NCBI RefSeq assembly: GCF_001425685.1
Contig: NZ_LMCY01000003.1
Coordinates: forward strand, 437,149-501,148
From: Massilia sp. Root335
GTDB lineage: Bacteria > Pseudomonadota > Gammaproteobacteria > Burkholderiales > Burkholderiaceae_D
Length of the DNA stretch: 64,000 nucleotides
Reading direction: 5' to 3'
In this document: positions 39,571-46,815 of the stretch, in pieces
How positions within the stretch are numbered: position 1 is the first letter of the stretch
Layout of the letters: every line of letters begins with the position of its first letter
Program-made: the position numbers and the translations under genes
Notes under the pieces: generated by a model
What the model was told of the DNA's origin: nothing
Seen by the model: only the letters and a program-made list of their open reading frames with translations
Database searches by the model: none

Positions 39571-39625
39571 TAAATCCAAGTTCGCACTTGGAGGAGACAG
39601 AGGAGACCAGCGCCGGAGCGCTGTA
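39535..39625 (-). ncRNA. Candidate small regulatory RNA with anti-Shine-Dalgarno linkers
   Basis: On the minus strand three hairpins follow one another. The first is CAGCGC/GCGCTG (39608-39623). The second is TCCAAG/CTTGGA (39575-39592). The third is CCGCCTG/CAGGCGG (39544-39570), ending in TTTCTTTTT, a classic intrinsic terminator. The single-stranded linker between hairpins one and two is C/U-rich with two CUCC repeats, complementary to ribosome-binding sites. This layout is typical of trans-acting sRNAs. No convincing promoter was recognised upstream, so the 5' end is unknown. It overlaps no gene. Confidence 0.5.
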
Positions 39626-39747
39626 ACAGGATGGCAAATTGGGACGGCGGCCGCGTCTGCAAGGGGGACGGCGACTTTATTTTTTCCCGTCGACGTGTAG
39701 GCCTGGTCGGACGATCACCCGGCAGCATCGATGCTAGACTGGCGCCC

Positions 39748-40494
39748 ATGGACGCTTGTTCCCTCCACGTGCGCAGCTACGGCGCCGACCTCGGCGCCGA
39801 CCGCCACGATTTCGCCCAGCTCGTGCTGCCCCTCGGCGGCGCCGTGCTGCTCGACATCGACGGCCGGCAGGACCGGCTGGACCCGCTGCGCGGCGCCTGC
39901 GTCGCGCCGGGCGCCTGGCATGCGCAGACCGGCGTCGGCCCCAACGAATCGCTGATCCTCGACGTCGCCACCACGGCCATGTCGCATCCGGCCTGGGAAC
40001 GCCTGCTGGAACGGCCGTTCATGCCGCTCGGCCCGGGCGCGCGCAAGCTCGTCGAGTTCATGGGCGCGATGCGCGCGCAGCCGGTCCTGGTGCGCGGCTG
40101 GATGCCGCTGCTGCTCGACACCCTCGCGCTGGACGCGCCCCGGCCCGCCTCGCGCCTCGCCGCCCTGCTGGCCCGCATCGAGGCCGAGCCCGGCCTTCCA
40201 TGGTCAACGGATTCGATGGCCCGCAGCGCCGGCCTGAGCATCAGCCGCCTGCACGCCCTGTTTCGCGCCGAGCTGGACACGAGCCCGCACGCGTGGCTGC
40301 GCGGCGTCCGCCTGTCCCGCGCCCGCGCCTGGCTGGCCGACACGACGCGCCCGATCGCCGACATCGCGCTGGCGGCCGGATTTTCCGACCAGAGCGCGTT
40401 GACGCGGGCGTTGCGGGATGTGACGGGGATGACGCCGGGGGCGTACCGGCGAAAAGGCCGGGAAACATTGCCGTCAGCTGTGGCGCGCGAATAA
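39748..40494 (+). CDS. AraC-family transcriptional regulator
   Basis: A 248-residue regulator. The N-terminal part (about 1-130) is a cupin-like sensing domain with FAQLVLPLGGAVLLDIDG and ACVAPGAWHAQTG. The C-terminal part (about 150-240) has two helix-turn-helix motifs, DSMARSAGLSISRLHALFRA and PIADIALAAGFSDQSALTRA, and ends DVTGMTPGAYRRKG. The ATG at 39748 has no clear ribosome-binding site. TAGACT at 39735-39740 could be a -10 so close that the mRNA would be nearly leaderless, and a palindrome GCATCGATGC (39725-39734) precedes it. The target is unknown. Confidence 0.87.
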   Translation: MDACSLHVRSYGADLGADRHDFAQLVLPLGGAVLLDIDGRQDRLDPLRGACVAPGAWHAQTGVGPNESLILDVATTAMSHPAWERLLERPFMPLGPGARKLVEFMGAMRAQPVLVRGWMPLLLDTLALDAPRPASRLAALLARIEAEPGLPWSTDSMARSAGLSISRLHALFRAELDTSPHAWLRGVRLSRARAWLADTTRPIADIALAAGFSDQSALTRALRDVTGMTPGAYRRKGRETLPSAVARE

Positions 40495-40827
40495 TGTTCG
40501 CCACAAACCAATGAAGTCCGCCACGACAACCGAGAGCGACTGCGCCCGGCGACTTATCCTGTTAGCAACAAGCTCGTACGCTGAGCTATATTGACCGTCT
40601 GCTATGCATTCAAGGCAAATCGAATCGTCTTTCTTTCATCCGTAAAAATGAAATGATCAGAAGTGAAGTGGGCGCGATTGTCCACTGCCGGTGGACGAAT
40701 AAAAAGATGTGGCAATAGGGCGCCGGCGCAGCTGTCATGCAATAGGAATGTCGGCGGTTTTTACAGTTATCTGCATCCGCAACCGTTTTTGCCGATTAGG
40801 TGGTTGATTATTGGTGGAATTATATTC

Positions 40828-40843
40828 CGGCATGGTTCTTGCA
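40828..40843 (+). promoter_or_regulatory. Sigma-54-type promoter of the PEP-CTERM gene
   Basis: CGGCAT, five bases, then TTGCA keeps the invariant GG and GC of the RpoN consensus TGGCAC-N5-TTGCA at exact spacing (GG at 40829, GC at 40841). PEP-CTERM genes are known to be controlled by RpoN with the PrsK/PrsR system. It lies 33 bp upstream of the ATG at 40876. Confidence 0.65.
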
Positions 40844-40875
40844 TCGTTCCCGGCTCCCCAACCACGGAGTCAACC

Positions 40876-41481
40876 ATGCTCAAAAAATTACTCGTGCTCG
40901 CGTTCGCAGGCTGCGTCTCGATGTCGGCGTCGGCCGCCTTTATCCAGTACGATTTCAAGAACGCGACGTTCGATGACGGCATGCCGCTGACCGGCTGGTT
41001 CGTCCAGAACACGACCAACCAGGCCATCGCGTTCTACGACTTTCAAACCGGCTACCAAAACTATATCCCCGCCTTCGACTCGAACGTGACGACGGCTTTG
41101 ATCACGACCAATGGCGGCCCGACCAGCTTTGACGCCTGGTCCGAGAACATCGGCGACTACCATGGGGATATCTACCTGGATTTCCGTTTCGACCCGGGCT
41201 CGGCCAGCTATACCGTGTCGGGCCGCGAGTTCAGCACGTATCTGTTTGCGCAGCCGGGCGAGCTGCCGCGAACCCACGCCATCCAGTCGGGCAGCGTCGA
41301 ACTGGGCCAGATCGATCCGGGCCTGCTGGCGCTGCTCGAATCGGGCAACTCGGGCTTTCAGGAAGTCGTGCCAGCCCCCGTGCCAGGGAGCGTGCCGGAA
41401 CCGGCCAGCCTGGCGCTGGTGGCGGCCGGCCTGGGCCTGATGGGCCGCCTGCGCAAGCGTACGAAGCCCCGCGCCGTCTGA
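40876..41481 (+). CDS. PEP-CTERM sorting-domain exported protein
   Basis: A 201-residue secreted protein. A signal peptide (MLKKLLVLAFAGCVSMSASA) precedes a beta-rich domain of unknown function. The C-terminus is a PEP-CTERM tail: PEPASLALVAAGLGLMGRLR followed by basic residues. Such tails are processed by an exosortase and the proteins go to the surface or to exopolysaccharide. A sigma-54-type promoter precedes the gene and a hairpin follows it. No exosortase gene is in the window. The 380 bp upstream of the gene hold only this promoter. Confidence 0.9.
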   Translation: MLKKLLVLAFAGCVSMSASAAFIQYDFKNATFDDGMPLTGWFVQNTTNQAIAFYDFQTGYQNYIPAFDSNVTTALITTNGGPTSFDAWSENIGDYHGDIYLDFRFDPGSASYTVSGREFSTYLFAQPGELPRTHAIQSGSVELGQIDPGLLALLESGNSGFQEVVPAPVPGSVPEPASLALVAAGLGLMGRLRKRTKPRAV

Positions 41482-41488
41482 AATGAAA

Positions 41489-41505
41489 CGCCCGCAATGC
41501 GGGCG
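41489..41505 (+). terminator. Hairpin terminator after the PEP-CTERM gene
   Basis: CGCCCGC (41489-41495) pairs with GCGGGCG (41499-41505) across a three-base loop, 8 bp after the stop. The T-run is weak. Confidence 0.55.
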
Positions 41506-41673
41506 ATGTTCGTCCACTGGCGGGCTTGACCAATATGGAGGTGTCCCAGTGCGTACGCTGGACTGGGTCCACTTCTGAACGCATCGGGATACTCAGCCTG
41601 TTAGCTTCTCGCCTCAGGCGCTGAACGAGTAGAAAAGTTCCATTCTGCGATACATACGGAAATAAAGGGTTTT

Positions 41674-41847
41674 ATGAGCGATTCACCCGACAGAAAAGAC
41701 AGCAAATTCATCGGCGTTGGCATGTGTTTTGGCGTAGCGATTGGATGCGGAATTGGCATCGCAATCGGCAACCTTGCTCTTGGCATTGGTCCGGGGGTGG
41801 CAATTGGCGTGGTTATGGGCGCCCTGATGTCGAAGTTCCGGCGCTAA
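41674..41847 (+). CDS. 57-residue glycine-zipper membrane protein
   Basis: A small reading frame beginning ATG at 41674 and ending TAA at 41845-41847. The protein starts MSDSPDRKDSKF and has one hydrophobic segment built of Gly every third or fourth residue (GVAIGCGIGIAIGNLALGIG), then ALMSKFRR. Glycine-zipper helices of this kind pack closely in membranes. A terminator-like hairpin follows at 41916. It has no strong ribosome-binding site, and no homologue is recognised. It is in the less GC-rich accessory stretch. Confidence 0.55.
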   Translation: MSDSPDRKDSKFIGVGMCFGVAIGCGIGIAIGNLALGIGPGVAIGVVMGALMSKFRR

Positions 41848-41915
41848 CTTTACATTTGACCGTCAAAAGAACTCTGTTATTCAGCAAGGACCCGACGGGC
41901 CGTTTTGGGTTGGTT

Positions 41916-41940
41916 GCGGACGTTCGGCAGCGTCCGCTTT
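41916..41940 (+). terminator. Rho-independent terminator after the 57-residue gene
   Basis: GCGGACG (41916-41922) pairs with CGTCCGC (41931-41937) with an eight-base loop and is followed by TTTT. Confidence 0.6.
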
Positions 41941-41994
41941 TGGTCAAAACGCCCTGTTGTGACCGGCCCAACGCATTTCACTTATGGTTCACAC

Positions 41995-42375
41995 ATGCAT
42001 AAGATCTTGCTCATGCTTTTCAGCGCCCTTGCTCTTTTATCGGCGCCCGCAAGATCGACCGAAATTCGCGATGTCTCCATGATTCAGCTCATCGCCAACC
42101 CTGACCGGTATGACGGTTCGCCCATACGGCTGATTGCCTTCTTGAACCTGGAGTTTGAAGGAAATGCGCTGTACCTCCACCGCGAAGATTATGAAAAGTC
42201 GCTCTCCTCGAACGCGATCTGGATATCGCTCACAGACCAGCAGGAAAAATCGTCAAGGAAGCTCAGCGGGGGATACGTTTTGGTGGAAGGGACCTTTCGG
42301 GCAAACGAACGAGGTCATTCAGCCCACCGCACGGGCCGTTCAACGCCCAGTTGCCCGGCGCCCCGGTCATTCTGA
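41995..42375 (+). CDS. Small exported protein of unknown function, C-terminus possibly frameshifted
   Basis: A 126-residue protein with a signal peptide (MHKILLMLFSALALLSAPARS). MIQLIANPDRYDGSPIRLIA and LEFEGNALYLHREDYEKSL look like a conserved small domain of unknown function. YVLVEGTFRANERGH is the expected near-end. The last 20 residues after GH are Ser/Pro/Arg-rich and look unlike the rest, so a late frameshift or altered end is possible. It is less GC-rich than the core genes. Confidence 0.55.
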   Translation: MHKILLMLFSALALLSAPARSTEIRDVSMIQLIANPDRYDGSPIRLIAFLNLEFEGNALYLHREDYEKSLSSNAIWISLTDQQEKSSRKLSGGYVLVEGTFRANERGHSAHRTGRSTPSCPAPRSF

Positions 42376-42428
42376 TCCGATAATGCGGACGCCCAGGTCG
42401 CAGCGGCGTCGGACAGTACCGACGCTTG

Positions 42429-42626
42429 TCAGGCCAGCGCTGCCTTGGCGGCCTCCTCCGGCGTCAGATCGTCGTAATACTGATCGGTAAACCATTCGAC
42501 CTGCTCTTCGATATGGTCCTGCGCCTGTTGGACGGTGGCGCCGCCGGCGACGAGAAACTTTTCCACCTCAATACACCAGTGGATGAATGCCAGCGTTTCT
42601 TCGTCGAGTTCTTCTTTCTTGGCCAT
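42429..42626 (-). CDS. Small acidic conserved protein
   Basis: A 65-residue cytosolic protein, acidic and helical, starting MAKKEELDEETLAFIHWCIE and ending YYDDLTPEEAAKAALA. It is read as a conserved small protein of unknown function because its composition is protein-like and the frame is complete. An upstream extension is possible but has no ribosome-binding evidence. It is on the opposite strand to the previous gene. Confidence 0.55.
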   Translation of the reverse strand: MAKKEELDEETLAFIHWCIEVEKFLVAGGATVQQAQDHIEEQVEWFTDQYYDDLTPEEAAKAALA

Positions 42627-42722
42627 GTCGTTTCCTCTGCTATTACGTAATTGGACGAATCGCGCGATCCATCCTGCGCCGATTTTACCGCAGCAGCCCG
42701 CGGGCCCGCATGCCGGGTTTTT

Positions 42723-43058
42723 CTAGTCGGATTCGCGCAACCAGGACGACTTCTTCGCCCCGCCGCCCGACGGCGCCTGTTCCGGCGCCTCATACGTGGC
42801 CGGCTTGAACTTGCGATCGACGTCTTGCGGCGGCGGTGCCGGCGTGGGAGGCCTGCTCGTCACGAATGACCCGAGGCTCACCGAACAGCGGTAGAGCACC
42901 GCGCAGATTGCCACGATGATGGCGGTTAATGTAATGGCAAGCCCGTCCGGACGACCCGCAATCACGAGGATGCAGGCCACGACCACGATGTCGAGGCAGA
43001 CGAGATAGTTGAAGCGTGCCTTTGTATCGGAACCGGCTGGTTTGACTTGCATGTTCAT
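42723..43058 (-). CDS. Small two-helix membrane protein
   Basis: A 111-residue protein. After a short basic N-terminus there are two hydrophobic helices in succession (YLVCLDIVVVACILVIAG and LAITLTAIIVAICAVLYRCS), then a Pro/Ser-rich cytosolic or periplasmic tail. The ATG complementary to 43056-43058 was chosen. A longer upstream start at 43277 is possible but adds an unlikely N-terminus overlapping the next gene's leader. Function is unknown. Confidence 0.5.
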   Translation of the reverse strand: MNMQVKPAGSDTKARFNYLVCLDIVVVACILVIAGRPDGLAITLTAIIVAICAVLYRCSVSLGSFVTSRPPTPAPPPQDVDRKFKPATYEAPEQAPSGGGAKKSSWLRESD

Positions 43059-43236
43059 TGTAAAAGCTGATGGCAATGTGGGGGCGATGCGGAATCTTAA
43101 CATTTCCACGTGGAAATATTCTACACCTTCGGCGCGCATGCGACGCGAGTCCCGGTCAACATTCCAGGAGTCCGCGCCAAGACGAGCCGCCGCCCCATCC
43201 CGGACAATGGCGGCTTTCCGCACTGGAGCAGCAACC

Positions 43237-44196
43237 GTGTCCGTCAACAAAACCCACCTCGGCATCGCGTCCGGCATCGTCGCCGGCGCCTTCTGGGGAC
43301 TCGTCTTCCTCGCGCCCAGGCTGGCCGCCGGATTCCCGCCGCTGCAATTGTCCGCCGGACGCTACCTCGCCTACGGACTCGTCGCCACCGTGCTCGTCGC
43401 GCCGTCCTGGCGCCGGCTCAAGGGCGCGCTCGGCTGGCGCGCATGGCGTGCCCTCGCCTGCCTCAGCTTCATCGGCAACATCCTGTATTACGTGCTGCTC
43501 GCGAAAGCCGTGCAGACGGGCGGCGTCGCGATGACGGCCTTCGTGATCGGCCTGCTGCCACTCGCCGTCACCATCGTCGGCAGCCGCACGCGCCATGCGC
43601 CGTCGCTGCGCGCGCTGCTGCCCTCGCTGGCCTGCAGCGCGGCGGGGCTCGTGTGCATCAGCTGGCAATCGCTGGCCGCGTCCGGTCCGGGTTCGTTGAC
43701 AGGGTTACTGTGCGCGGCCGGCGCCCTCGTCTCGTGGACGGCCTATGCGGTCAGCAACAGCCGCTGGCTGGCACGGCTCGAGCACGTGTCGGCGCAGGAC
43801 TGGAGCCTGCTGACGGGCGCGGTCACGGGCCTGGAAGCCATCGTGCTGGTCGTGCCCGCCTTTTGCGGCGATACGCTCGTCCACAGCGGCGCGGACTGGC
43901 TCCGCTTCGCCGGGCTCATCGGCGCCATGGCCGTGTTCTGCTCCGTGCTGGGCAATGGTTTGTGGAATATCGCCAGTCGCGCGCTGCCGCTCGCGCTCAC
44001 GGGGCAGATGATCGTGTTCGAAACCATTTTCGCATCGCTGTACGGCTACCTGTGGGAAGGCCGCTGGCCGACGCCGCTCGAAGGGCTCGCGCTGACGTTG
44101 TTGGTCGCGGGCGTCGTGATGTGCGCGCGGGCGCATCGCGAGGAGACAGGGGCCGCGCGCACGCCAGTAGAAGCGGCGGCGGAGGCGCGCACGTGA
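43237..44196 (+). CDS. EamA/DMT-family transporter
   Basis: A 319-residue inner-membrane protein with about ten helices in two EamA repeats: LGIASGIVAGAFWGLVFLAP in the first, and ALPLALTGQMIVFETIFASL with LEGLALTLLVAGVVMCARAH in the second. The substrate is unknown. GTG at 43237 is used because GGAG at 43225-43228 sits eight bases before it. An ATG at 43207 is the alternative. It is distinct from the other EamA gene at 8488. Confidence 0.85.
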   Translation: MSVNKTHLGIASGIVAGAFWGLVFLAPRLAAGFPPLQLSAGRYLAYGLVATVLVAPSWRRLKGALGWRAWRALACLSFIGNILYYVLLAKAVQTGGVAMTAFVIGLLPLAVTIVGSRTRHAPSLRALLPSLACSAAGLVCISWQSLAASGPGSLTGLLCAAGALVSWTAYAVSNSRWLARLEHVSAQDWSLLTGAVTGLEAIVLVVPAFCGDTLVHSGADWLRFAGLIGAMAVFCSVLGNGLWNIASRALPLALTGQMIVFETIFASLYGYLWEGRWPTPLEGLALTLLVAGVVMCARAHREETGAARTPVEAAAEART

Positions 44197-44278
44197 ACCG
44201 GACGTACGGCGCCCGAATAACATCTACGGCCGGATTGACGATCAAGGACGCAAATTGATTGCGGCCAAATCCTCACGA

Positions 44279-44392
44279 TCAGCTCAGCATGCCACTCGGA
44301 CAGGACTTGACCAGCCAGGCGGCGACCGTATTTCCATCTGAACGATAATCGAAATTCCCATCAGTCAACACGACCACGATCGGCGTCCCCTA
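44279..44392 (-). pseudogene. Possible degraded reading frame
   Basis: A minus-strand frame ends with TGA complementary to 44279-44281 and reads a protein-like sequence, GTPIVVVLTDGNFDYRSDG and AAWLVKSCPSGMLS. It is interrupted upstream by an in-frame TAG (complement of 44390-44392). Beyond the TAG the same frame continues open for a few tens of codons across the start of the TraB/GumN gene. PIVVVLTDG recalls a von Willebrand-type strand, but no family was recognised. Confidence 0.3.
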
Positions 44393-44447
44393 CACTGGAT
44401 CGCGTGGTCCCTTGACCTGATTCCTGAAGCGATTATGCGTAGCACCT

Positions 44448-45563
44448 ATGACCGAGCCCGCAACCATGATGATCTCTTGCATTCGACGCTATACGGTGTG
44501 TGCCGCCGTGTTCGCCACGTCACTCTCAACTGCCGCCGCGGCTGCCGCCACTACGCCGCGTGCATGGCTAGTCAGCAAAGGCAATGCACAGGCCGTGCTG
44601 GTCGGTGAGTCTCACACCAGCACGCCGGTCGAGAACGACCGTTACTTTGAGACCGTCGTCAAACCGGGTTACGCGGTGGCTGAGGTGGCCGTCATGGAGA
44701 CCTACTTCGGCCCGGACCAGCTCCAGAACGGCGCGTTCGCGCTCGGCGCGCCCTGCTTTGACGATCCGAAGGGTTTGCACACGCAGCGCTTGCATCTTGC
44801 CCTTGACGCCCTGATCAGGACGACGCGGGATAGCCATCTTGACGTACCGAACTGGCTCGAAGGTTGGGAAATTTTTCCGCAATACCTGGCTGCGACCTTG
44901 TTGGACACTTTTACGACAGAGTCCCTCGGGCCGGCATACGGCGTCGCCTTCGCAACAGGCGTTTCCTTCCGCCTGCGCGGCAAGGGCACGGTATCGAAAA
45001 AGACGATTGGTCTCGATAAGCTCGTCGACCGGCGAACGCACTTCTGCAACGCGAGTGCCGCTGACAGAGCGGATTTCGTTGCCGATAAAGCCCTGCAGGT
45101 TTCGCGCCTGCTGCGCCTGAAGCAATCGGACCCGTCGTTTACCTCCCTCGGCAATCTGGCAGGCGTCGCCGGGGAGGCTATCAATGAAACGATCCGCTGT
45201 GTCGACCAGGCAATGCCCTGTGCCATTGATCAAGTTTCTCCTGAGGAGCAGATCTTGCAGGACAAGGGATGGGCGATGCACTATAGCTCGGGCACTTTTG
45301 AGATCATGATCAAACAACGCACCCGTGCCTGGGTTCCGCTCATCGCCAAAACCATTTCAGAACACCGCAGGAGCTTCGTCATCGTCGGTGCGTTGCATCT
45401 TCCCGACCTGCGAGTTGGCAAACGGGTCGAGCCTGGTTTGATCAGCCTGCTGCGCCAGGAGGGCTTTTCGGTCACCCGCATCGACGGGGCAGGTGACATC
45501 AGCGCGACGTTCCTGTCGCCTTCCTGGTTCGACCGCGTGCGCTCCGCGCTGGGTAGCTTATGA
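44448..45563 (+). CDS. TraB/GumN-family protein, exported
   Basis: A 371-residue protein with a signal peptide (an uncleaved-looking MMISCIRRY start, then VCAAVFATSLSTAAAAA). Motif 1 of the family is VLVGESHTS near residue 50, and the C-terminal motif is FVIVGALHLPDLRVG with a late GFSVTRI. This pattern is typical of GumN-like proteins, whose function is unclear; some are proposed metalloproteases. The ATG at 44448 is the first; 44466 (MMISC) gives a more typical signal peptide. Its stop overlaps the start of a truncated C39 peptidase, so the two once formed an operon. Confidence 0.8.
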   Translation: MTEPATMMISCIRRYTVCAAVFATSLSTAAAAAATTPRAWLVSKGNAQAVLVGESHTSTPVENDRYFETVVKPGYAVAEVAVMETYFGPDQLQNGAFALGAPCFDDPKGLHTQRLHLALDALIRTTRDSHLDVPNWLEGWEIFPQYLAATLLDTFTTESLGPAYGVAFATGVSFRLRGKGTVSKKTIGLDKLVDRRTHFCNASAADRADFVADKALQVSRLLRLKQSDPSFTSLGNLAGVAGEAINETIRCVDQAMPCAIDQVSPEEQILQDKGWAMHYSSGTFEIMIKQRTRAWVPLIAKTISEHRRSFVIVGALHLPDLRVGKRVEPGLISLLRQEGFSVTRIDGAGDISATFLSPSWFDRVRSALGSL

Positions 45564-45703
45564 AGACCATATTACAGACCGAAGCGAGCGAGTGCGGCTT
45601 GGCCTGCCTTGCCATGGTGGCGATCACTTCGGCTACCCTGTTCAACGAAAAGGCTCACGCAGCGGCAGGAGCCGTGTGCACCACACACGCGGCTCCTGCG
45701 TGA
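45560..45703 (+). pseudogene. Truncated C39-type (bacteriocin-processing) peptidase, 5' remnant
   Basis: The ATG overlaps the previous stop (ATGA) and 47 codons follow. Residues 4-21 read ILQTEASECGLACLAMVA, the diagnostic N-terminus of the C39 peptidase domain of bacteriocin ABC exporters, with the oxyanion Gln6 and catalytic Cys12. After residue 21 the sequence (ITSATLFNEKAHAA) no longer resembles C39, and no transporter follows. The catalytic His is absent. The best reading is a deletion that removed the rest of the exporter. Confidence 0.7.
45665..45699. terminator. Long hairpin between the C39 remnant and the cytochrome gene
   Basis: GCAGGAGCCGTGTG (45665-45678) pairs with CACACGCGGCTCCTGC (45684-45699) apart from one two-base bulge. 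It sits 15 bp after the end of the minus-strand cytochrome gene. The T-run after it on that strand is several bases away (CTTTTC), so it is a moderate terminator. Confidence 0.5.
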
Positions 45704-45714
45704 CCCTCGCCGTA

Positions 45715-46815
45715 TCAGCGGCGTACCGGCGGCTGCGTCCCCTGCTGCGGCTGCGTCCCCCCGCCCGCTCCCCCACCCTGGCTGCCGCCGGTGGTCGGTG
45801 CGCCCTGCTCCGTGCCGGTGGCGCGCACTGGCGATCCGCCCGCGCCGCGCGGTCCCGGCGCACCGGCGGCCGCCGCGACGGCCGGGCGCTGGCTGGAACC
45901 GGCCGGGATGTTGATCCACCTGGCCGCCGATGGCGGCGCCGGCTGGGCGCTGAAATATGCCGACAGGGCCGCCACGTCAGCGTCGGGCAGCGACTGGGCG
46001 ATGTGGGTCATCTGGCCGCTGCTGTCCGTCTTGCGCGCGCCGTTCTTCCATGCCGCCATCGCCGCCGTCAGGTAATTCGCGTGCTGGCCGGCGAGGTACG
46101 GATACACGGGCGGGTTGCCCACGCCGCCCGGACCATGGCAATTGGCGCACGCCTGCACGCCCCGCGCGTCGTCGCCGATGGCCGACAGCGTGGCGCCGCG
46201 GTCCATCCCTGCGGCAGACGGTTTGGCGACCGCCGCCGCAGCGCCCGCGGGCGCATCGCCGAGCGACGCGTAATAGGCGCTGACGTCGCGAATCTGCTCC
46301 GCGTTCATCGCCTTCGCGATCGGCTGCATGATCGGATTCACGCGCGCGCCGTTGGCATACGCCCCCAGCTGCTTGCCGAGGTAGGCGGCGGACTGGCCGG
46401 CGATGCGCGGGAAGCCGCCGGCCGCATTGCCCTCGCCCTGCGCGCCGTGGCAGCCGGCGCAGGCCGTGATGCCGTTCGGCGCGCCGCTCGTGGCCAGTTG
46501 CTGGCCCGCCTGCAGGCTGGCCTGGCCCTGGGCGGGCGCCGCCGACGCACCGGGCAAGGCGAGCGCATTGGCCACGCCGCCGCCGGCGTTCTGCTGGGCC
46601 AGGGTACCGGCGCCGCCCTGGGCGCCCGGTTGCGCCGCGGCCGGATTTGCGGCCGGATTTGCGGCCGGACTCGCGGGCGGGTTCGAGGACGGATTCGCGG
46701 CCGCCTGCGTGGGCTCGACCTTCGGCGCGGGCGCATCGTTGCCGCCGCGGTGGCAGCCCGCAAGGAGCGCGAGCGCCGCCACGGCGGGGCCGTACCGGTA
46801 CAGGGTCGTCTTCAT
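45715..46815 (-). CDS. Dihaem cytochrome c lipoprotein subunit
   Basis: A 366-residue periplasmic or membrane-anchored cytochrome. The N-terminus has a lipobox (ALALLAGC). Two haem sites, CAGCH and CANCH, belong to two c4-like domains with PRIAGQSAAYLGKQL and YPYLAGQHANYLTAAM before the axial Met regions. Low-complexity stretches lie at the N-side (repeated PAAN) and at the C-terminus (Gly/Gln/Pro-rich, GGGTQPQQGTQ). It accepts electrons from the flavoprotein encoded upstream; the start overlaps that gene's stop by 4 bp. Confidence 0.9.
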   Translation of the reverse strand: MKTTLYRYGPAVAALALLAGCHRGGNDAPAPKVEPTQAAANPSSNPPASPAANPAANPAAAQPGAQGGAGTLAQQNAGGGVANALALPGASAAPAQGQASLQAGQQLATSGAPNGITACAGCHGAQGEGNAAGGFPRIAGQSAAYLGKQLGAYANGARVNPIMQPIAKAMNAEQIRDVSAYYASLGDAPAGAAAAVAKPSAAGMDRGATLSAIGDDARGVQACANCHGPGGVGNPPVYPYLAGQHANYLTAAMAAWKNGARKTDSSGQMTHIAQSLPDADVAALSAYFSAQPAPPSAARWINIPAGSSQRPAVAAAAGAPGPRGAGGSPVRATGTEQGAPTTGGSQGGGAGGGTQPQQGTQPPVRR

